In this document: positions 8,216-12,644 of the stretch, piece by piece
Numbering within the stretch: the stretch's first letter is position 1
Layout of the letters: each line of letters opens with the position of its first letter
Source of the DNA: Stramenopiles sp. TOSAG23-3
Taxonomy: Eukaryota > Sar
Assembly: GCA_900128585.1 (NCBI GenBank)
Contig: LT642671.1
Span: 1 to 12,644 of the forward strand
Length of the DNA stretch: 12,644 bases
Direction of reading: 5' to 3'
Translations under genes and position numbers: made by a program
The notes under the pieces: model-generated
The model's database searches: none
What the model saw: only the letters and a program-made list of their open reading frames with translations
Told to the model about the DNA's origin: nothing

Positions 8216-8453
8216 CTACCAGTCATCAGCCTAGCACTCCTGGATGGTGGCGCACCATATTTTTTACTCCTCCGTAGTAGTTGGAAGTACAGAAGAAGTC
8301 TCTCTTAATCAATTTGTTCATTGATTGACCAAAACCATCAATGTCAACTTTACAAAATTTTCAACTAAACCAACCGGGAAAAGCCTTCACATTCACACAC
8401 AACACTATTGTTTGAAGATCAAGAATATAAGGATAAGAAAAGAACACTTTACG

Positions 8454-9092
8454 ATGAAGTTATTCGGTGCATTGCTGGTTACTTTAATGGCGTCCAGTGC
8501 CTGCGTGGGCAGTTCGCAGGTTCTTACTGGCAGTTCTAGTGGGGATTTTGTAATGCTTGGGTCCTTGTGCTTCCCACCAGGTGCTGATGACCAAGTCACG
8601 ATCACCACAACAACAACAACGAGCAATCAAATGATTTTGTTCTTTGACGACCAATCCTCTTCCTTCGGGGACATTAATGCGGGTTCCTCCACAAAGAGTT
8701 GCCACGAAAGAGAAACCTTGGCGCGGAAAATTTGTAAGGGGGACAACTGCCAGCTCGGGTACCAAGTTCCAACAGGGCTGAATACGCACTACACTATCGA
8801 CATTAGTGAAACATTTGCCCGCAGGTGGTATTTTGTTTTATCAAACTGCCAAAAGGATGGGGACTCGTACAAAGCAGAGGCTGCCGATTTGTCCAGTTTT
8901 AAGATATCTTCCGACGCCGCAATTGACTGTGCCAAGCTTGATACGGAAGAGTCAGTGGCTGGTTATGTCGTCGCTATTGTATTTTTGTCGGTCATTGTAC
9001 TCGGGTTGGGGTACGTTGCTTTCTACATGTACAAGCGCAATGATGTTCCTGCTCCGATGTCCACTGACAAAGTAGGCTACAACACTCTATGA
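8454..9092 (+). CDS. Type I membrane protein with LAMP-like GYNTL sorting tail
   Basis: 212 residues, family not recognised. The start is the ATG at 8454, which heads a signal peptide (MKLFGALLVTLMASSACVG, about 1-20) and has A at -3; the frame extends further upstream only through non-ATG codons. The ectodomain has six cysteines (C39, C83, C94, C99, C132, C159), enough for three disulfides, and a short Thr run (51-56) encoded by a CAA-type microsatellite. It has beta-rich stretches such as MILFFDD and ARRWYFVLSNC. One membrane helix follows (about 170-192, YVVAIVFLSVIVLGLGYVAF), then a 20-residue cytosolic tail beginning YKRND and ending KVGYNTL. A GYXX-hydrophobic motif at the very C-terminus after one membrane span is the layout of LAMP-type lysosomal proteins, where AP adaptors read it. 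Lysosome or vacuole targeting is inference; similarity to GOLD-like luminal domains is only a faint impression. No N-glycosylation sequon is seen. Confidence 0.85.
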   Translation: MKLFGALLVTLMASSACVGSSQVLTGSSSGDFVMLGSLCFPPGADDQVTITTTTTTSNQMILFFDDQSSSFGDINAGSSTKSCHERETLARKICKGDNCQLGYQVPTGLNTHYTIDISETFARRWYFVLSNCQKDGDSYKAEAADLSSFKISSDAAIDCAKLDTEESVAGYVVAIVFLSVIVLGLGYVAFYMYKRNDVPAPMSTDKVGYNTL

Positions 9093-9487
9093 GACAGCTG
9101 ATAGGTATGCGCAACGGAACGCCCGGGGAGATCAAGGAGAGCCGCAACAGATTTTGTTTTGAAAGAGAAGGCTGTGGTGTAAATTTGATTTAATTAACCT
9201 CTTCTCTTTAAATGTTAAAACAAAAAACAAGAAAATTGGCTGTTATTTTAAGTAATGAAAATTAATGTACTGCGAACTGAAATCAAAACAAATAAATGGC
9301 TTCTCTGTTATTGGATTAATGTACGAAGTAAAATCAAAATTATTTTAACGGCCATTACAGATTGAAGAGCAAAAAAAAGGCGAGTAAATCGTATGAAAAA
9401 GGATAATTCACAGCTAGATTTACCTTACTTTTGCCAGACCAGCCCCGCAACCTGCCAGGGGACCCCCCCCCTGAGCAAAATATTTCC
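9093..9487. other. Convergent spacer between LAMP-like and ankyrin genes
   Basis: Both genes end into this 395-bp AT-rich region. It holds a canonical AATAAA on the plus strand at 9291-9296, about 200 bases past the LAMP-like stop, which may be its polyadenylation signal. It also has an imperfect direct repeat and a run of nine C near 9463-9471. No gene is visible. Confidence 0.6.
9237..9339. repeat. Degenerate direct repeat in second convergent spacer
   Basis: ATTAATGTAC occurs at 9261-9270 and 9315-9324 (spacing 54). Both copies have a nearby GAA and AAATCAAAA downstream (about 9280-9288 and 9331-9339) and TGGCT with GTTATT upstream. Spacing differs by small indels. It looks like an old tandem duplication of about 50 bp, comparable in place and size to that at 3494-3600 but different in sequence. 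Confidence 0.5.
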
Positions 9488-11248
9488 TCAGCTTGCCAGC
9501 TGTTTGATCAGCTCTTCTAATTTCTCGACTTTGCGCCGCCGCTTCTCTTTCGGTTTAAATGAACGCTTAATTCTCCTTGCAAATGGTGGAAGGTTTAGTT
9601 TACTACAGAAAGGATCATATCCCAACGGCATTTCAATCCCCCCATGGAGCATTTGGTTCGCAGCGTTTTCGTTGCTATCTGCTCTAGACTCAATAGAAAC
9701 GGCTTCGTCGTGGTAAAACCTTGCCTTGACAAGATGCTTCTCTGCTTCTTCAATGCAGTCGAATGCATGCCGTACCCACTGCCCATACTCTGACTCACTC
9801 TTCTTTTTCAATGCTTCAATTTCTGCTTTTGTTTTCTTTTTTTTCTTCTTCTTTGCCTCTTTTTGTTCTTTCGTTTCTTTTAACACCAACACCCCCGTTT
9901 CAACGCGAATCGTATTGGCGCGGATTTTCTCATAAATGTAAGAAATTTTCTTTTTTCCGCAAAAATTTTCAAGCTCTATGTCGTACGCTATCTGCAGCGT
10001 TTTAAACTTCCACTTTAGGGCGTCGCTGTAAGCATCTTCGCATTTCTCAATCATCTTGAAGCATTTGTCAATTTGCTTCAAACATTCTCCCAAGTACTCA
10101 ATTTTCTCCGTTCCACTTGGCACTCCTTTGGCCAAACTCAGTGTCGCAACAGCTTCGTTCAAAATTTCTTGACTATTTACTGTCAATTTTAACGCCTTCT
10201 CCTCCGCAATTTCCACGCACCGTACCGCACGCTTCGCCGCGTTCACTCGCGAAAGCCTGTAATCTCGCATTTTTTGAAGGGCCTCTTCCCCCCTCATTTT
10301 GGCAATAAACTCTGCTTCGTTCTTGGCACGTATGGCTCTATTTCGTGCCTCCTCTTCAGCCAGCTTTCGGTTTCGTTCCTCCTCGGTTTTCATTTCTTCA
10401 AGCAGACTCTGTATCCTATACAGCTCGGTCTCAAGGCCCTTTTGTGTCTCAAATTTTTTCAACCGCTCTTTGTCTAAAGTCTTCTTTTTTTCCCTCCAGT
10501 TCCTTTGAAGACACAAACATGCTCGCTCTTTCGTCACTGGGGGTCCTGATTCTAGCAACATACTGTGCTTGTAGCTGGACACCGAACGAAAGAACAAGCT
10601 TTTGACTTTGCTAGCTTTTTTATTCAACCCCGCCCATTTCAAAAAGTCGTAAATATCTGCCCGACCTAGCGCCTGAGACATGGCGATAGGTCCAACCCCA
10701 TTATTGTCTATTTGGTTTAGGACTTGTGGGTAAACGTCAGTAACGTACCTGTACAAAAATTTTATGACGTCCAGGCTGTCACCAAGTACTGCATAGTGTG
10801 TGACCCCGCCCATGTTGTTGTCTACGTCATGGAACTTGAAGTTATCGTGATGCTTCAGCATCCATTTCAGCATACCAACCTTCCCACTGAATGCTGCCAT
10901 ATGTACCACCGTTTGACCAGTTTCTAGAACATGGTCTTGTGGGAACGCTCCGTGGTGAAACAAGTACTTCATTAGCGGCAAGTCCCCCCTCTTTGCAGCA
11001 TAGTGGGCCAACCCGACCTCAGCGTCGTTCTCCCCACGGTATTGCAAGTCTGCGCCTAGTTTATGAAGGTGTTTAATTTCAAGAAAGTTACCAGAAGACC
11101 CCGCGGACAACAGTCGCTCGTTGATAGATAAAAGAGGACGCTTTCTTTCCCAATCGCACTTGTCGACAAACGTCTGGTTCAGTAGAAACTCCCGAAAAGT
11201 GCTGGACCTGTCCTCATAGTTTGCGTTTGATGTCGCTGCTTCTGGCAT
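9488..11248 (-). CDS. Ankyrin-repeat protein with long coiled coil, unknown role
   Basis: 586 residues. About five ankyrin repeats fill the first third (roughly 47-75, 78-107, 111-140, 145-181 and 184-210), with typical cores such as LAHYAAKRGDLPLMKYLFHHGA and TVVHMAAFSGKVGMLKWMLKH. A weak IQ-like patch (ACLCLQRNWREKKK, about 243-256) follows, then a charged coiled coil (about 252-345, rich in EEERNRKLAEEEARNR). Next is a helical stretch (about 345-455), a lysine run (466-472), another helical part, and a basic C-terminus (RRIKRSFKPKEKRRRK, about 558-573). It has no signal peptide or membrane span, so it is probably cytosolic or cytoskeletal. The ATG has A at -3. The gene is divergent from the EF-hand gene. 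Ankyrin plus coiled coil is common among cytoskeletal and ciliary proteins, but no family is recognised and the function is unknown. The ankyrin call is firm; the IQ motif is doubtful. Confidence 0.87.
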   Translation of the reverse strand: MPEAATSNANYEDRSSTFREFLLNQTFVDKCDWERKRPLLSINERLLSAGSSGNFLEIKHLHKLGADLQYRGENDAEVGLAHYAAKRGDLPLMKYLFHHGAFPQDHVLETGQTVVHMAAFSGKVGMLKWMLKHHDNFKFHDVDNNMGGVTHYAVLGDSLDVIKFLYRYVTDVYPQVLNQIDNNGVGPIAMSQALGRADIYDFLKWAGLNKKASKVKSLFFRSVSSYKHSMLLESGPPVTKERACLCLQRNWREKKKTLDKERLKKFETQKGLETELYRIQSLLEEMKTEEERNRKLAEEEARNRAIRAKNEAEFIAKMRGEEALQKMRDYRLSRVNAAKRAVRCVEIAEEKALKLTVNSQEILNEAVATLSLAKGVPSGTEKIEYLGECLKQIDKCFKMIEKCEDAYSDALKWKFKTLQIAYDIELENFCGKKKISYIYEKIRANTIRVETGVLVLKETKEQKEAKKKKKKKTKAEIEALKKKSESEYGQWVRHAFDCIEEAEKHLVKARFYHDEAVSIESRADSNENAANQMLHGGIEMPLGYDPFCSKLNLPPFARRIKRSFKPKEKRRRKVEKLEELIKQLAS

Positions 11249-12092
11249 GATGCCTTCACCCCGCAGCTGAAGTGGCGCGCTGCTTCCGGTGTTTTCTTTT
11301 GCACGTTTTCTTCTGGGCGTTTCAAGCCCCTTATTTGCCCAATCATTCTATTTTATTCCTCTGTAAAACAACTTTAGTGAGGTTCACATGACGAATATTA
11401 CTTCGATTTAATATGAATTTACTCAATATTATTATTAGTTATATAGTAAAAGAAAACATTTTATTATTATTTACTGCTACTATATAATATACCCCCTTTA
11501 CACGGTAGCATAGCAGCAACAACAACAACAGCCAACAGCAAAACAAAATGCCTTGATGTTGTGCTTATAATACATCATCATATCGTCATTGAGACTCACT
11601 TTTGATAAATAGTCGTTCTAATAATGTACAATAATGTTGTATAGAGAATTGATAATATATTATTATAACGGTTTGTTGTTTTTTGTTGCTAAAAAAAAAG
11701 GCACCGCTAGAAGACTAATAAAGACTATATTATATTCGTTAACAATTGCGTTTTCTTAAAGCTGTGGCCTAATATGATTTGGTAGACTACCGAACTTCTA
11801 TTTAATTAGATATCATTAGCACAGCATTATTAGAATCAGCAAATAACAATAAAAGTGAAGAACACCCCGCCTCCTCTGTTATTACTACTTGGTATTACAA
11901 GAAGAAGAACAACCAACGATTATGAACGAATCGAAGTGCAAAATAAAATAAAAGTGCGTGTGTGACTACAGGGTAAAGCGTTTTGGAGGACTTCTGTTGT
12001 TTCTAAAAGAATATTTAAAAACCAATCACAAACTATATACTGTACTGGTGTCTCCGTACTGTTTATAGTCCCTGGGGTAATTCTGTCACAGT
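11249..12092. other. Divergent promoter region between ankyrin and EF-hand genes
   Basis: This 844-bp spacer serves two divergent genes. It is GC-richer for the first 90 bases next to the ankyrin start, then AT-rich with ATT, CAA and GAA runs. Inverted pairs TGCTAC/GTAGCA (11475-11480, 11505-11510) and CTGCTA/TAGCAG (11474-11479, 11511-11516) enclose a TATATAATATA tract. A 9-codon frame at 11922-11951 could be a leader ORF of the EF-hand gene. It lacks the GGTACC hexamer seen upstream of the secretory-protein genes. No RNA gene is visible. Confidence 0.6.
12023..12040 (+). promoter_or_regulatory. Possible CCAAT and TATA-like elements before EF-hand gene
   Basis: CCAAT (12023-12027) and TATATA (12035-12040) lie 53-70 bases before the ATG at 12093. 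The spacing between them is short for a standard promoter and TATA-like strings are frequent in this spacer, so this is a weak candidate. Confidence 0.2.
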
Positions 12093-12644
12093 ATGAGCGA
12101 CACTTTTCACCCGGCCACCTTTTGCAGGGTGTACCTGGTCAGTGGCACGTCAACGACAGTTCCTCCCCGGCCACTGCATATAGAATGTCAGATGGTGCCC
12201 TTAGAAGAAGGATCTGATACCATAACTGTGGGAAGATCCGCAGAGATGTTTTTCACCGAGAAAGAGAACGATAATTTTGAAATACAAGTAGGAGAGTTGA
12301 TAGATTTGGTTTGGACAATGTATGATATGGACCGAGACAATGTGTTGAACGCCAAAGAGCTGAAGAATCTAATTAACGATTACACTGAACACCCCGTAAG
12401 CGAAGAAAATGCTCTTACGTTCTTACAGAGTATCGACGAAGATGGGGACAACGTTATTGAGCGGTCAGAACTCTCCCACTTCATAGAAAAAGGCTTAAGA
12501 ATGTCACAGAAAACCAGAAAAACCTATCGCGACCGCGGTGAGTTTCACAAAACGGTAGTTGAATTTTTTGAAGGGGTTGATAAGCAGCGAAAACTTCTTG
12601 CTGAAGAGCGTCGGCTAGAGCATCTCAGCAAATTAAATAGAACC
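12093..12644 (+). CDS. EF-hand calcium-binding protein, N-terminal 184 residues
   Basis: The frame opens at an ATG with A at -3 and runs without a stop to the last base, so the gene continues past the window. An in-frame TAA at 12078-12080 shows the protein cannot extend upstream without an intron. Residues 1-65 match no family I recognise. Two EF-hands follow: loop DMDRDNVLNAKE (78-89) and loop DEDGDNVIERSE (115-126). Both keep acidic residues at positions 1, 3 and 5, a hydrophobic at 8 and Glu at 12; position 6 is Asn instead of the usual Gly in both. Flanking helices (ELIDLVWTMY, ELKNLINDY, ELSHFIEKGL) fit paired hands that should bind calcium. A charged helix (about 162-180, DKQRKLLAEERRLEHLSK) begins before the edge. 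It has no signal peptide. The gene is divergent from the ankyrin gene. The calcium-binding call is firm; full domain layout and role are unknown. Confidence 0.85.
   Translation, partial: MSDTFHPATFCRVYLVSGTSTTVPPRPLHIECQMVPLEEGSDTITVGRSAEMFFTEKENDNFEIQVGELIDLVWTMYDMDRDNVLNAKELKNLINDYTEHPVSEENALTFLQSIDEDGDNVIERSELSHFIEKGLRMSQKTRKTYRDRGEFHKTVVEFFEGVDKQRKLLAEERRLEHLSKLNRT

Larger units (their letters stand above)
7354..8453. other. Divergent intergenic region between CUL3 and LAMP-like gene
   Basis: This 1.1-kb region must hold the promoters of both divergent genes. It is AT-rich. Near the cullin start lies CCAATGG (7429-7435), a possible CCAAT element in inverted orientation for CUL3. Further right are a (TAA)6 run, a 10-bp inverted repeat (7740-7769), a short CA run (7915-7928), an (AAG)7 run and a GGTACC pair at 8202-8215. 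A 24-codon open frame (8341-8415) ends 38 bases before the downstream ATG and could be a leader ORF if the transcript starts far enough upstream. No RNA gene is seen. Confidence 0.6.

Noticed and set aside
8341-8415. 24-codon upstream ORF before the LAMP-like gene
   Set aside because: The transcript start is unknown and short chance ORFs are expected; kept only as a remark.
8325-8453. 43-residue N-terminal extension of the LAMP-like protein
   Set aside because: It would start at TTG and place a polar segment before a perfect signal peptide; the ATG at 8454 has A at -3.
9393-10605. Several plus-strand open frames opposite the ankyrin gene
   Set aside because: They are antisense shadows of a well-supported coding region and show skewed Phe/Ser/Leu content from the Lys/Glu-rich sense strand.
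11501-11521. RFX-type X-box (ciliary gene promoter element) near GTAGCATAGCAGCAAC
   Set aside because: Only the right half resembles the AGCAAC half-site; the left half does not fit and the CAA run explains the match.
1-12644. Mobile element, CRISPR array, virus insertion or bacterial transfer
   Set aside because: No transposase, reverse transcriptase, integrase or capsid-like frame, no terminal repeats and no spaced repeat array; all recognisable genes are eukaryotic.

Overview
This is a stretch of nuclear DNA from a unicellular eukaryote. Seven protein genes, all without introns where visible, sit in strongly AT-rich spacers full of trinucleotide runs (ATT, TAA, AAG, CAA). The first gene is a motile-cilium protein (CFAP251), so the organism, or one of its life stages, should have flagella. 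A cullin-3, a TM2-domain protein and single-span secretory proteins fit a protist. Intron-poor genes in AT-rich, microsatellite-rich spacers would suit a flagellated stramenopile (for example a thraustochytrid, bolidophyte or centric diatom), but nothing in the window fixes the lineage. There is no sign of bacterial, organellar, viral, transposon or CRISPR sequence.

Layout from left to right: (1) the C-terminal part of CFAP251 (+, runs off the left edge); (2) a cysteine-free, very acidic protein with a signal peptide (+); (3) a TM2-domain membrane protein with a six-cysteine ectodomain (-); (4) a full-length CUL3-type cullin (-); (5) a small type I membrane protein with a LAMP-like GYNTL tail (+); (6) an ankyrin-repeat and coiled-coil protein (-); (7) the N-terminal part of a protein with two EF-hands (+, runs off the right edge). 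Genes 2/3 and 5/6 converge, and each convergent spacer holds an imperfect direct repeat of about 50 bp. Genes 4/5 and 6/7 are divergent and share spacers of about 1.1 and 0.84 kb.

The genes do not form an obvious pathway or operon. Two loose themes stand out. Genes 2, 3 and 5 make secretory-pathway proteins, and each has a GGTACC palindrome 240-385 bp upstream of its start, a hexamer absent from the other visible upstream spacer (genes 6/7). CFAP251 and possibly the ankyrin/coiled-coil and EF-hand proteins could be ciliary or calcium-linked, but only the first is secure. All six visible start codons have an A at -3, which supports the chosen starts. I found no previously undescribed multi-gene system; the points most worth following are the LAMP-like protein, the shared upstream palindromes and the two unassigned secreted or coiled-coil proteins.
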